From positions 38,836,727 through 38,900,726 of the forward strand of contig CANTUZ010000001.1 in NCBI GenBank assembly GCA_947846985.1: DNA of 64,000 bases, given 5' to 3'. This DNA is from Fratercula arctica (taxonomy: Eukaryota > Chordata > Aves > Charadriiformes > Alcidae). The notes under the pieces are model-generated. The model saw only the letters and a program-made list of their open reading frames with translations, was not told where the DNA came from and did not search any database. This document shows, piece by piece, positions 8,582 through 21,200 of this stretch; position 1 is the stretch's first letter; the number at the start of each line of letters is the position of its first letter. The translations under genes and the position numbers were made by a program.

Positions 8582-11177
8582 TCTGTTTGATCTAGGCAAA
8601 GAATTTCTGAAAAAGCTTGAGTTTGAATAGTTTCCTTGATTTAAAATAGTAACTGCGTAACAGTAGTTTTTATCAGATGATTGCCCATCTTTCCATCCAT
8701 TTGAGCCTTCTCTGTTTGTTGACCTTCTAAGTTTGATTAATGTCTTTTACTACCTTCTCCATCTGCAGAAAAAATACTGGTGTGGCTTTTTATGCAATTA
8801 GTTGATTTTTTGTATGAGTGTATATAAGTATGTATGTGTGCATGTGTGCACCACCTACTACCTTTGAAATAGTTATGAAAGGAATGATTAAAAAAAACCA
8901 CATTTATTTTTAAATTAATGGTGTTCATAGTCACTCTTTACATATCTTCTCAATGTTAAATACTCCAGGTCCAACTTCTTGACAAAAACCACCTGAAACT
9001 GATTTCCAGTACAGTTACTGTGATACTATGTAATTGCTTTAAGAGGATGCAGTCATGAATCTTTGAACCATTCTTCTATCTGTAAGTTAATAACAAGTGT
9101 GGAATCAAATTTTACTGTTGGCTAAACTAAAAATTCTAAAAATTTCAAAATCTGTAGTTTTGCTTTCTGTTCTTAGCTGCAGACAGCAGAGGTGTGAATT
9201 CACAGTAGGCAAGTATTTATCTAAAGAAATGAAGGACAATATCAACTGCTTCTTGCTTTCCTCTACAACCATAGCATCTGGGATTACTGAGACAACAAAA
9301 GAATGAGAAGAGAGAGAATAAAAAAAAAATAAATTCCTTCTTCCTGTCAATGAGAACAGTTTACATCTCAAGAGAGTCTCTTCTCTTACTTTTGTTTAAA
9401 AGGATTCTGACAGAATGTACTATCAAGATGTGATTTAAACTTCTGACAACAGAACAGATTAAGCTGATTTTTGTTGTATGATTTTTATTATAAGGATTTT
9501 AAAGTAAATAATAGATTTTTATGGAATTGATTATTTTCTCATAAGGGTCTCTTTTTTTTTTTTTTTTTTTTTTTTTCATATGGCAAAAAACCTTGGGGGA
9601 GAAATGAGATAAAGAATATCAGTTTTGAAATCAACAGAGAGAATAAATATATTGTATTTTTATATAGCAATGTGGACAGTTTCTATATTAATTAAAAAAA
9701 AAAAAAAGAGAGAAGAAAACAAAGGTGGAATTTTAACAGATATAAAGATCTAAATAGCATTTTTATGCAAATAAAATGGGAAATAAGTCAAACAAAGGTT
9801 GCAAAATAAGAAAATTTCAACCAGAACACCTATGGATTTTTTTTTCTTTGCATCCTTAATGACAGAACATGCTACCTTAATTACGCCAAATATGAGAAGC
9901 AGATCAGCAAGAGATTATCTGTAAAAAGTGAGACGGCATATCAGGATGGGAGTAATACAGTGCTTTTTTAAATGGGGAACTGCACAATCTAACTGCAATG
10001 TAGGGAATACAATCCTGAATACTAAGAGGTTAAATCCTACCCTGGATTATAATGTCTCGAAGAAGCAGAAAGAAATAAATGAATACCATGTAGATAAGAG
10101 CTAGATTTCTCATGAGGCAGAGTTGCATGACACATGATAAAAGGTAATGTATCACCCCAATATTCCCTAGCACATTTCAGGTTATTTATTTTTTTTTTTA
10201 CTTATAACCTAGAACTACTGAAGCATGAGGGGAGAGAGGGGGAAAAGTGGGAAGGAGTTATGCTCTCAAGCAAAAGTCCCTCTTAAAGATGGTGTTTGTA
10301 TCTCTTCACAGAACTGTGTGACACAGAAAATGTGTAGGAAAGGTCTTACCACATTAACATAACAGTAGAAAGAAACAGTCTAATCATAAATGTGAAGACC
10401 CCATTTAATCCATAAGGTGTGGTTTTACACCTGATAGAAATGTAACAATCTGCAGATTCTTTGAATTCCAAGCCTCTTAAGGAAGTGGATCAATATGTAG
10501 CTTTTAAACCACCAAATCTATTTGTGATCCTGGTAGGAAGACTGAAGACTTCTTTTTCCAACTGGATTTCTCCCTTAATATCCAGTGGCCTGAGAGTCAC
10601 TATCAAAAATTATTCTGACACTAAATGAATGGAAGGGTTTATCTGAGCATGAAAGATTACCCTGCTCAGTGAATTGCTTCATACCAGGGAACAATGGATC
10701 AAGGACTTGAGGGGTAAATGATATTGTCTGATGTTGAGTTATCAAATTCAGGAGGGAAAACTTGAAGGAATAACTACAAAACCCAGAGGAAGTTACGCTA
10801 ATCTTTTCCTGTAATGAAAACAAAACAAAACGAAACAAAACCCCAAAAAACACAAACCAAACCAAAAAAACCCACCAAACCAAATATCAGGAGAAATAGG
10901 ACAGACAAGAAAAATACTTCTGCAGTAGAAAAGGTAATTGAGGAGTTACAGGATACTGCTACATTTAATTTTGATGTTACGCATAGTCAAGAGCCTTTCT
11001 GTAGAAGTTGTGGTTATTATTTCATGCCAAATATATGAACAGGAATGAAAAACTCAGTGTATTTGCGTCCAGAGATTTGTGAGAGGCTCAGAAGGAAGAG
11101 CTCTTAATAGAAAAAGTTATCACTTGGGTATGATTGAAAAATTACAAATAAGACAAATGGGAAAAAGAAAAATAGTC
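8582..11177. other. Intergenic AT-rich DNA
   Basis: Nothing gene-like is seen. It includes a T25 run at 9552-9576, an A run at about 9693-9706 and an A/C-rich low-complexity tract at about 10817-10882 (CAAAA/CCAAA units). ORFs across the A/C tract are compositional artefacts. Confidence 0.6.
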
Positions 11178-11830
11178 AGTCAAGGTAGTTTTTACTACCC
11201 CTTACCAACTACCATCACAGGCTGACCTTGGCCTGCCGCCACACACCCACCCAGCTGCTCTCTCACTTTCCCTTTTCAGGAATAGCTTACAGGTAAAGAC
11301 AAAAATGGGGAGATTGCTTATCAACTGCCATCATGGGCAAAAGAGACCTGACTTAAGGAAAATTAATTTAACTAATAGTCAGTTAAAAATAGAGTAGGAT
11401 GGTGAGAATCAAAGGCAAAACCTAAAATACCTTCTCCCTGCCCCACGTTTTTTTTACTTCAGGTTGAATTTACCTCAGGGAGTATCCACATGCTCCACTG
11501 TGTTCTCTCTACAGGCTGCAGGGGAATTTCTGCTCCAGTATCTAAAGCACCTCCTCCCCCATCCGTCTTCTCTTGCCTTGTTCACAGTGCTGTTTCTTAC
11601 TCTATTTTGGTTCCTTTCCCCTCTCTCTGTTCAGCATATTTTTTGCTCTTTCTTAAATACATTTTCACAGATGTGCCACTACCTTGGCTAAGGGACTCAT
11701 CTGTATTCTGTGGTGGGTCCATTGCAAGCAGCTGTGTCCAGCATAGGGCAGTCCCTCACCTCTCCTTGCAGAAACAACCTCTTCAGCCCCACTGCTGCCA
11801 AAATATGGACTCCTACACCTAATACAGAAA
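11178..11830 (-). mobile_element. Decayed ERVL-like LTR relic, inverted
   Basis: Read on the minus strand this diverged block resembles the ERVL-like LTR family at 5600 and 17760. The left edge (GTCAAGGTAGTTTTTACTAC) is a decayed inverse of an LTR 3' end of the AACCACGACA type, and about 11285-11320 resembles the inverse of the U5 block with CTCAACCCATGAG. The C-rich sequence further right (GCTGCAGGGGAATTTCTGCTCC, 11517-11538) matches my memory of a long avian LTR-associated repeat. Divergence is high and no coding frame is preserved. The family is remembered, not computed; the right edge is uncertain by some tens of bases. Confidence 0.55.
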
Positions 11831-13544
11831 GACAGACATTTTACAGGTATCTGCTGTGAGAATTCTCCAATATGCATAAATATAACTGAAGTCAGAGGGT
11901 AGGCTTTCCTTTAGGGTACAAACATAGATTTTGTCCCCTACTCCATCTTCTGTTTCCACAAAGCATGTGAGAAGCCAATTCTTTTTTGAAATGTCTAAAC
12001 CTTTGCTAATTTGTTTGGTTGGGGTTTTTTTGTGGTTTTTTTGTTTGTTTGGTTGGTTGGTTTTTTGTTTGTTTTTGTTTTGGTTTTGTTTTTTTTTTTA
12101 AATTTGCCAACACTTTCAAAGTTATTAGATGATGATTTCACAAGCTTCCTCTGGAATCCAGTATAAAAAATACTTTGAGAAAGGATAAAGATTCAGTGTA
12201 TAACCTTGCACATAAGATCTGAAGCTCTAGCTGTCCTTAGGGAGAATTTGCAGCATACCTATGGATATGTTAGTAAAATAGTGCTGAGATAACTGTAGAA
12301 AACAGAAAGTGCTACTGGATAATCAATCTTTTTATGAAAACGAACAAATCAGAAATGCCTTTCTCCGTGGTTGCTGTTTTCAGAACTTTCACAGGAATTT
12401 GTAGTGACAATGCAAATCCTTTCAGGTGAAGAAAATAAATTAATATGTATCTTCTACATCCGGAGTGAGTTCTTTAGCCACCAGGCACAGAGGAAAAAGA
12501 AAACAAGTAAACAAAATAAAACAGTGTTGTTGTTTTGTTTTTGTTTTTGTTTTTTTGTTTGTTTGTTTTGTTTTGTTTTGTTTTGTTTTTTTTCCCCACC
12601 AGGGAACCAATGAAGTAATATGCAACCTTCTGCCTGGTATTTGAAAGAAACAGGGTCAAAATACACTTCCAGAGAAAATATTCTAGTGTTGTGTGACTTA
12701 CATTTAAAGAAATACTTATATGTCAACACAAAAAAAAAAAAAAAAAAAATAGAGATTTTATATAGGCAATGATTTAAAACTCATCCTTGTTCTCAGTCAT
12801 TTCATAGGAGCAAGTTTGGGCAGTTAAGGGATCAGTATGCTGATTGTTTTAAGTCCTACTCTAGCAACTAAATCCTCCCATGAACTGTATGGGAGGCTTG
12901 GGACGATGTCCTTTATATTTATGACTCTAACTAATTGGGTATCTATGACCCAAAACTAATTGCAGAAATAGTGAGGTTTCTTGAGCTTACATCCTCGGTG
13001 AATTTAACTTTGACTCTTCAAAGCACACAATTAATAGTGCTAGCTACAGTAATGAATAAACAATTTTAACCTGGTTTCTTAAGGAAGCAAGACTTTCTCA
13101 GTTACATTCTGTTCATCTGTCTGCCTCCTATCTCCAAAGGCTTTTAAACATATTATTCAATTTCAACTTAATTTGATAAAGTAGTATGAGAGAGAATGAG
13201 TATTTGATAGAATTTATGAAACTGCACTCTGGGTAAAAGAAAGACCAAACTAGCACTTTGCTAAGACAATGGTGTGAAATTAGAAATAATCTATTCTCTT
13301 TATCCTGTTACTATCCAATGAGCCATTGCTTGTGGCCAGCCCACACCCATACCAGAATTAGCTGATGACATATACTGTCGGCTCTCTATAACATGGATTA
13401 TAATATCCTCCTATTGCTGTGTTTTAGGGATTGTTGATGTCCTAATACATATGATGGAAGGAGCAACAGTCACTCAAATCAGCAGATTAGAAGAGTTGTG
13501 TGGCAGAAATTTGTAACAGACCAGCTTCATTAATTCTTCTCACA
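11831..13544. other. Intergenic DNA with TTTTG-type low complexity
   Basis: No gene is supported. T/G-rich tracts lie at about 12019-12102 and 12528-12594 (TTTG and TTTTG units) and an A run of about 20 at 12730-12749. ORFs in both directions across 12440-12730 are products of these tracts. Confidence 0.6.
12528..12594 (+). repeat. TTTTG/TTTG low-complexity repeat
   Basis: A run of GTTTTTGTTTTT and TTTTG units ending in a pure T stretch. It is the second tract of this kind in the window after 6992. Confidence 0.88.
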
Positions 13545-14087
13545 AACAATGTATTTAGAAGTACTCAGCATGGATTCACCAAGGGGAAATCATGTCTGAC
13601 TAATCTGATAGCCTTCTACGATGGCATGACTGGATGGATAGATGAGGGGAGGGCGGTAGATGTGGTCTATCTTGACTTAAGCAAAGCGTTTGACACGGTC
13701 TCCCACAGCATCCTCATAGGGAAGCTTAGGAAGTGTGGGTTAGATGAATGGACAGTAAGGTGGATAGAAAACTGGCTGAAAGATAGAGCTCAGAGGGTTG
13801 TGATTAGGGGCACAGAATCTAGTTGGAGACCAGTGACGAGTGGTGTTCCCCAGGGGTCAGTACTGGGTCCAGTCCTCTTCAATATATTCATCAATGACCT
13901 GGATGAGGGGATAGAGTGCACCCTCAGCAAGTTTGCTGATGACACAAAGCTGGGGGGGGCGGCTGACACACCGGAGGGCTGTGCTGCCATACAGAGAGAC
14001 CTGGACAGGTTGGAGATCTGGGCAGAGAGGAACCTTATGAAATTCAACAAGGGCAAGGAAACAGATCCATATCTGGACCAAACCTAA
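13500..14087 (+). pseudogene. CR1 reverse transcriptase core, open frame
   Basis: A 195-codon open frame in which roughly 170 codons encode the CR1 reverse-transcriptase palm. Motifs in order are [18 protein letters not shown] with the first catalytic Asp (13671-13694), [10 protein letters not shown] from 13842 and the FADD catalytic box at 13932-13943. All three catalytic aspartates are present and there is no stop inside the homologous part. The N-terminal and C-terminal ends of the frame are non-CR1 sequence, so the ATG is not the true start. Endonuclease and C-terminal domains are missing, so mobility is not expected. An intact frame may mean a young fragment or chance; it does not by itself indicate selection. 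Confidence 0.8.
13545..14058 (+). mobile_element. CR1 LINE internal fragment (RT core only)
   Basis: This CR1 piece covers only the middle of ORF2. It begins in the RT fingers and breaks off right after LMKFNKGK, where CR1 would continue to its C-terminal domain. Neither the 5' region nor the 3' UTR and octamer tail are present; sequence on both sides is unrelated. Losing the 3' end is unusual, because target-primed reverse transcription starts there, so a later deletion or a rearrangement is the likely cause. Confidence 0.88.
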
Positions 14088-15099
14088 GGAAAACTGCTGA
14101 CATTGCATTTTCAGCTGCTGATGTAAGAGCCAGGTTTCCTGTTATAGTTTGCTTATTCTGTTCCATCATGTGTTATATGATAAAAGAATTCCCAAATATT
14201 TATATATATGTAAAAGTGTCAAGTTTTCAACTACAAAAAAATAATTAAAGATACAAATCCAGTACTTCACTCATTGCTACCATTTTGTCTGTATTTATTT
14301 CTTACTTCATCTCCTTTGTCTCTTTTAATAATATATTTTGAGCTTAGGACATGTTACGTGTTTAGGAATTTCTCTTTCTTAAAGTAACCTGTAAGTGAAA
14401 CTGTCTTGTTATTAATTAATATTGGAATGAACATTATCTATATCTTTTACGTAGTATAGCAAAGATACTGGGTGTCCCTTTCTGTCTTTTTTCCTATGAG
14501 AAAAAAAAAATAAAATATTCAAACCTATTATGAACACTTTAAATTGATATTAGGTGTTTGGATACGTAGACATTAAAAAACTAGACTGTGAAAAATATTT
14601 GTAGGATCCTAAAAATTCTCTTAAACTAAGATGCAGATATAAAGTCAGGAGTATATTAAAACCTTGTAAAGGTTTATGGACAGGAAATGAGACTGTTCAT
14701 AGACCGGCAACACGTCTTCTCACCTAGTGCTCATCTTCTTTATGCCTCTGTTCCCAAGAAAAATCTTCAGGACTACTTGAAAAACAAGCAAACAAAAAGC
14801 TATATATGAGGAGAGCATAAGAAAACCTGTTGGTGGACTTTCCTTTGGAATGAAACTAAAAGCGGGAACCTGCAGGAATTGATACAATTTTAAACCTTTA
14901 GAAAAAGAAAAAAAAAATTGTTATATTTAGATCATGAGATCTTTTCATGATTCTGAGAAGCTGCTATAGATTTATAAACGCCAAATGTTTTAGCAAGCAT
15001 GTTTTATGTTCAATAACAACACGTAATTAAAATATTTTCAGGATATGCAGATCCATAAGCCTTTAAAATACATATTTTTTTAAGTATGTTTGTTCGAGG
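14059..15099. other. Intergenic AT-rich DNA
   Basis: I see no gene, named repeat or regulatory signal that can be supported here. Confidence 0.6.
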
Positions 15100-16150
15100 A
15101 AAGCATATATCATGACAGATTCAACACCCTGAAAGAGGTGAATCTGCTGCCACTCCATGTCTCCAGGTCCAACCATTTGTGAGGCTGATGATGAATTTCC
15201 AGCAGGTACATGTACACAGGACACAGATATACACAAATGGTAGCACAGATCACAGATGGACACCCACATCATTCATACAATTGTTGGCAGCATCAGTGAC
15301 CTCATCCTGCTGCCCTCTCTGGCTGAGCAGGATGGAGATCCAATAGTGAAAATGTATACATATGTATGTACAAGGTGGATCCCTCCAGGTCTGAGTTCAG
15401 ACCCTCAGTCTACCCAGTAGCTGTCCATGGATCCCAGTCTCTGCAGCTGCTGGCTTCCCAGGTCCTAACAGACAGATAAGTGTACTGGTCAGAAAAATAT
15501 TTACATTCAACTGGCCTTTTATTCCCCTTAGCTCTTCATTTGCCCTCACTTTTTCACCCCCAAATCACCTAACTCCCTCCTTTTTCTTGCTTTTAGTTCC
15601 TCCCCTAAACATCCAGTAATAAGTTCCATGCAATCATGAACTGGTCTTCCCCTGCATACAATAATGTGTCCCACACCCCTAGACAGCTCAAACCCCTTAG
15701 TCTGAAAGATGATCCAGAGAGTTGCTCATGATGACTCATCTTCATAGGTTTCACACCTGGACAATGGGACTGATGGCTGTCATGGGACAGCTCTGGGAGT
15801 GGTTTGGACAAGATGTTTGTTCATCCTTATTGAGTCCTAAATATGGGATCCTGCCTGCCATTGTGCATGCTTGTGCTCCTCTGGGTTTGTGGAGATGGGC
15901 TGTTGATGGGCCAATAGTTCTTCTGTGATAATGGGCCTGTAAGGAGTCAGGTGAGGCATTAATTAGGCTCCCTCTCCTGCCATTGTCTTTTTCAACTCCT
16001 TTGTGGGCATGCAGATGAGTTTATGAGCTTTTATGACATAACACAGTATTGCCCAACATAAAGGTTTAACCAGAGAGGACCACACCATCCTCTCTCCTTG
16101 CACAGTACTTCCCAGTGACCTGTTTTGTGTCCTGGGAGGGTTGTGCTCCC
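15100..16150. other. GC-richer block, possible old LTR (minus strand)
   Basis: This block is clearly richer in C and G than its surroundings and has no long frame. On the minus strand an AATAAA lies at about 15519-15524, as expected near the end of R in an LTR, and the block has sharp compositional edges. I suspect a decayed ERV LTR or other interspersed repeat in minus orientation but cannot see LTR termini or a target duplication. A search against an avian repeat library would decide. Confidence 0.3.
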
Positions 16151-17759
16151 AGAAAAGAAGAGGTGGTGTTTTCCTAGGTATTTCCCTGAGGGCTTGTAGA
16201 GCTATGTAGCTGTGGAGTGCTGAGTCTTAAAAATGTTGTTTATACTTCCTACCTCTGAAAAGAAGGGTATCAGAGAGTATAAACAGAGGTTTGTCCCTTT
16301 AAATGAAATATCTCATAAGAATAGAATCCTATATTTGTGTGAAGGGTATATACAGTCTCTACGAAGGCTATATTTTTAGTATGGTGAGTGTGAATTTGGC
16401 ATTAGGTAATATTAATTTATGACAGCTAGTATCTATATACCATGGTGAAAATGTTCCTATCAGTGTTCTTAATGACTGTAAAGATTGTCAGCTCAATCAT
16501 TAAAGGTTTTCTATTTCCTTTCCTAAAAAATAATGGTCTTCTTTGCTTTAATATCCCATCAGTTAAGCCTCTAGTTTTGCTACAAAAATCATAATGGATT
16601 ATGTTGTTATAGCATCTGCCTGTCCAGGAAAAATGAAGAGAATGTTAAATCTTGCTCAAAACTGTGCTGCTCATTCATTTTACTTTGTCCATCAAATACA
16701 ACTCCAATTCAAATTCTGTGTTATGAGGCAGGTCAAGACAAGAGACAAACTGTATTGTTACAATATTACATGTGAAGCAGTTTCATCCAAATTTTGTCTT
16801 TAAGGTGCTATAGAAAATTAAACAACTGGTAAAAAAAAATTAAAAGGTCAGCACTGCTGTGTACAATAATATTCAGTCTTCATCTGTGAATATATGAGTA
16901 GTATCTTTGTATTATTTTGGGATTTTTTCCCATTTCTTCATTTTCTCCTGATCAAGACCAATCTTGCTTTCTTGCCTGTCTAAAAGTACTTGAACCTTAC
17001 GACATATTTAGCCAAACATTTATTTTTTTTCCTGAGGCAGTTCTGAGCTCTAACCTATGAGAATAGGTTTTTAGTTTATTTATTTTTGTCAAAAGCAGCT
17101 ACTCAAATGACACTGGCTGATGCCAATGTATCCTCAGAAGGCAAATGGCTTCATTCTGACCAGCCAGAAAAATCTTGAATAGGATTTGGCTATGTTATAA
17201 ACTCTCCTGATATGATGAAAAAGAGCAGTTTCTGTACATCTTAACCTCTCACCATGTGATACGAACAAGTCTTAAAAAAGGCTAGAGGATTTTTGGTTCT
17301 CCCAATATGCTGCTAAAGCAGTCTGGTAGCTCAGATACATCATCTACTAGCAAGCAACCTCCAGTCTACAACATTAGTCATCTGAGACAAGTAAACCACC
17401 TTTTTTTTTAATGCCATACTAGTTCCCTGAAACTGATCCAACCCGCAAGATTTGCAAATACGTAGAGCTGTATAGCATTTATGATTTATATTTTCCCTGT
17501 TTTTATGAACATTACTCCCAAATTAGTTCTAACTCTGCCATGAGACCACAGTAAGACTTTGTGTATTTACAGGAATTTACTTAAGTGAGTACAGAACAGT
17601 ACTAACTGATACTGAAACATGCCAGACTTTCCTGTCAAATAGATATCTCAGCTTTGCTTTTCAATTGCATATTTAATTTTAATAAACAATGCTATCTGCA
17701 CCTAATTTATTGTCATCTGTGTTTGGAATGAAACAAGCTCTATCTTCTGGAATTGTACT
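16151..17759. other. Intergenic AT-rich DNA
   Basis: No gene, RNA or repeat is recognised. Short open frames are scattered and without motif. Confidence 0.6.
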
Positions 17760-18230
17760 GTAGTGTAGTGCAGAAGACAGGACAGGTGACCCAAAGCTGA
17801 CCAACGGGGTATTCCATCCCATCTGCACCATGCTCAGTATAAAAGCTGAGGGATCAAAGGGATCAGCCTCTTTCTTCAATGGCCGTCACTTGAGGAGGAC
17901 TCAAGTGGAAGTCTGCCTTTGATCCCGAACCACGTGTTCATGAATCCAGTTCCTCTCCATCACTGAGTCCAGTCTGCGACTTTTGCAGTTCCTGTTGGTG
18001 ATGTGATCTTCATCCTGGGAGCTTGAAATTGTTTTGTATATATATCATTATTTTCTTATTAATACTATAATCTTTTCTTTTTATTATTTTATTATTAATA
18101 TTTCATTAAAGTACTTTTGTTTCTTTTTCAATCTATAAGTCTCTCTCTCTCATTCTTTTATCCCTTGGGACAGAAGTTAAAGAAACCATCTGTTTTTCAT
18201 TCAGTGCCCAGTCCAGCCTGTATCATGACA
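17760..18230 (+). mobile_element. Solo ERVL-like LTR
   Basis: A sense-orientation LTR without internal retroviral sequence on either side. It shares with the 3' LTR at 5600 the block GGTATTCCATCCCAT and a GACA end (CTGTATCATGACA, finishing at 18230). A TATA box (TATAAAA, 17838-17844) and an ATTAAA poly(A) signal (18105-18110) are correctly ordered. The 5' edge is blurred and probably truncated, as no TGTCCTGG start is seen. Solo LTRs arise when the two LTRs of a provirus recombine. Relationship to the provirus at 1-5923 is at family level only. Confidence 0.75.
17838..17844 (+). promoter_or_regulatory. TATA box of the solo LTR
   Basis: TATAAAA follows CATGCTCAG in the U3 region, about 260 bases ahead of the ATTAAA signal at 18105. 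That places it correctly for an LTR promoter; current activity is unknown. Confidence 0.55.
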
Positions 18231-21200
18231 GGCTTTCAAATTTCTCTAGTTAGTTGCTCTTCTCTTTTAGGCCTTAGATGATAATGGTTGCACTCATTCT
18301 AAGACTACTTATATGAAAATTTGCTTATATAAGTGTTCCACAGGTATCTTGAAAAGCAGAAAAAGAGTGAACCAACTTATAGTCCTTAAAAACTAAGTTG
18401 CTTTGTGGAAAGGAAATTACAATGTAGAATGTCAATATAATCTTAACAGATCAGTGGCTAGTCAAGTTTTCATAATACTCTGATGCAGAATGTAAGTGTA
18501 AATTCAGAATAATTTCTAGATTGAAAAACGAACCCACCAAATCGTAAGATCCTGTAATTTAGAAATAATTAATTGCCAAAGGAATTAATTTATTTTGGTG
18601 TAGCAAGTAATGTATTTTGGAAAAGCATGTGACCTGCTTGAATTGAAGTGATTCTAAACTGGAGCTTTGTATGGGGAATTTTCTTGTTACTCGCTTAGGC
18701 AACTATGTAAATAAGCACCTAAAATTTTCCTTCCAGAAAAAGAGACCGAGTAAATAATAAGTGAAGAGCTTGAAAGAGAGGTTAGTATGGGGACACCTGA
18801 ATTAGAGATACATTAGTGTTTTCAGGAACCCAGATTCACACGTACATCCCACATGACAGTGATGAACTGGAAAATTTCATAGAAATTTCATAGAAAATCA
18901 TAGTATCCTAATTTTCTGGCTTCCATAGGAAGGTCATAGAGATAAAGGAAGGTCCATAGGTAAAAGAGTCTGTCTCTCAGTCTAGATGGAACTTATGGTG
19001 GGGGACAAAACATTAAAGTCTGACAAATATAGCTTATAAACGTTTTGCCTTCTGCCAGCCCAAATCATTAAGCATGCCAAAGGTTCTCTAATGGAAGTTT
19101 TGGTTTTCCTTTTGCCACACAAATGGTGCCAGCCAGTCCACTTTTTTTTTCTTCCTTTTTATCTACTCATTCTGCTGGGTGCAAATCAAATCTCAGGGAA
19201 CATGGACACCTATGTTCATTACAGAGTTTGTCTAGCTGCTTTGCCAAATTCCTGAAAGAGGCAGATGCACGTATGAAGAAGCCTATAATATTTCAGTAGA
19301 AAAGCTTCTTAGAAAACTTTGTAGTCACATGCATTGTGTTCACTTGTAGTAAGAATTAAAGTGTATGCCATGGCTACTTGTAGAAAGATTGAAAGATGTC
19401 CTTTTTCAACAAAAATACTTTTAAATTAACAAAATCAAGGGAAGAGTTTAAATGCAAATTTTACTGTCTTTATACTAAAATATTACATTTAAAATCTCTG
19501 ATTTCATCCTATGTTTGGGTTAGTTTGTGTGTGGGTTGGTTTTTTTTTGTTTGTTTTTTTTTTTGTTGTTTTTAAATTAGTAAACAGTATGGGCAATATT
19601 AATGACAATCTGGTCACATATGCACAATGGCACATTTGTGCATGATACGAAGACCAGAAAGTATTAACTGAAGAGAAAACAGAGGTAAGATGAGTATTAT
19701 TGTTAGTGGTAGGCCTGTTAGTGTACTGTGCTCTGGAGATAGTATATATGTGGAGATGATTTGTGATCTGAGCAGAATTGTGCATGACTTTGAAATGGCT
19801 GACATATCACAAATATTCTGTGTGTAATTGTTGGGGAGCCTTGTTTCAGAGCAATAAATGGGAAGACAAGCTATTAAATAAAATTTCCAGTGGCAAAAAA
19901 CCTATAACAATTTTTTAATTTAATAGTTCATTTTTTACAATCTATAGAAGCCTTCCAAAATACCTCCTCCTGTCAAAAAAAGTGGTCAGTGTAATAAAAC
20001 AGAGATAAGCTGAATATAATGACCCTATTTGTGCTGTGGGGGAAGAGGGTACGAATGCATGAGCAAATGCAGTCATTATGTTCAGCACTTTCACATTCTA
20101 TCACAATAAAAGCTAAGGAAATTTAGAACAATTGCCTTCTAAGGCAAATGGACAGACCTGTATCTTTTGAAGTACTTGAAAACAGAATTGGGTAAAACAC
20201 TTGCAGATTTATTTAAAAAAATACTATGGCAGTCTGGTTGACTATAAAATCTAGTAAGATTTCTTTATTTTCTTTGCTATTATGCTCTCATCGGTGCCAT
20301 TTTGTACTCTAAACAAGCTAATGAATTCATCATATGCAAACTTAAGATTTTTGAGACAAACATGATGGCTATATTATAAATATATTGTGTTATTTATAAA
20401 ATAACCCCTTACTTTATGGTCTGCTATTGCACTCTAGTTTACTTTAAGAGTTTTTCATTAAACACATTTTCTGTTAGTACTGAATACTTCCCTAGTGATA
20501 AAAGAGGTTGCAGAATATCATTAAAATTTCTTGTCTTTATTCAGAAATCTCCTGTTATTCACAGGTAAATTCTGTGTGCAGGTTTTGATGTTCATTCCAA
20601 GTCCCTTTAAGATTCCAGAATACCTGAAATCCTCAAGTTTTTTCTGTAGTCACAGGGCCACATACAATTCCACAGTCTGCTGAGCATTTACAGAACTGAT
20701 ATTTTGGCATTATTTTCCTTTTAAATGTTGGCAGTGTCAAATATGTTCTCCTGGCCATCTGCAGATAGTGTTCATTCTGTGAATTGGGAATATATTTTAC
20801 AAATTTACTCTCAAGAAATACATTAAGTAAGGGGTTTCATAGCTTAATTATTTAAGAAAAAATTTCTTTGTTAGGATGCATATTTTAAAATGAAATCAGC
20901 ATAGAAACTGGAGCAGTTTTTGATGCAGGAATATAGATTTTTTTTCCCCAATAGATTTAAATGAAAATACCAATTCATATAATTTAATAGACTGCTCTTT
21001 ACAGTCTGAATTTTTATTACTACTTATCCTTTCCCTGTTTTACATTAGACAAATGATAATGCTCTGGTTTACTATTTCAAGAATACTATTGCACCTCCCT
21101 TGTTCTTTCTGAAACTTTCTTTTAATGTATTACTAATATTCGTCCTATGAGACTTAATCACCTATAAGAAAACTGCTGATTTTAGAGATTTAACTACAGG

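Noticed and set aside
12440..12729. Overlapping minus-strand frames rich in Lys, Asn, Thr and Gln
   Set aside because: They translate the TTTTG low-complexity tract and have no conserved motif.
18875..18905. TTTCATAGAAATTTCATAGAAAATCATAG as an inverted CR1 octamer tail
   Set aside because: No inverse CR1 3' UTR follows on the right; it looks like a short local duplication.
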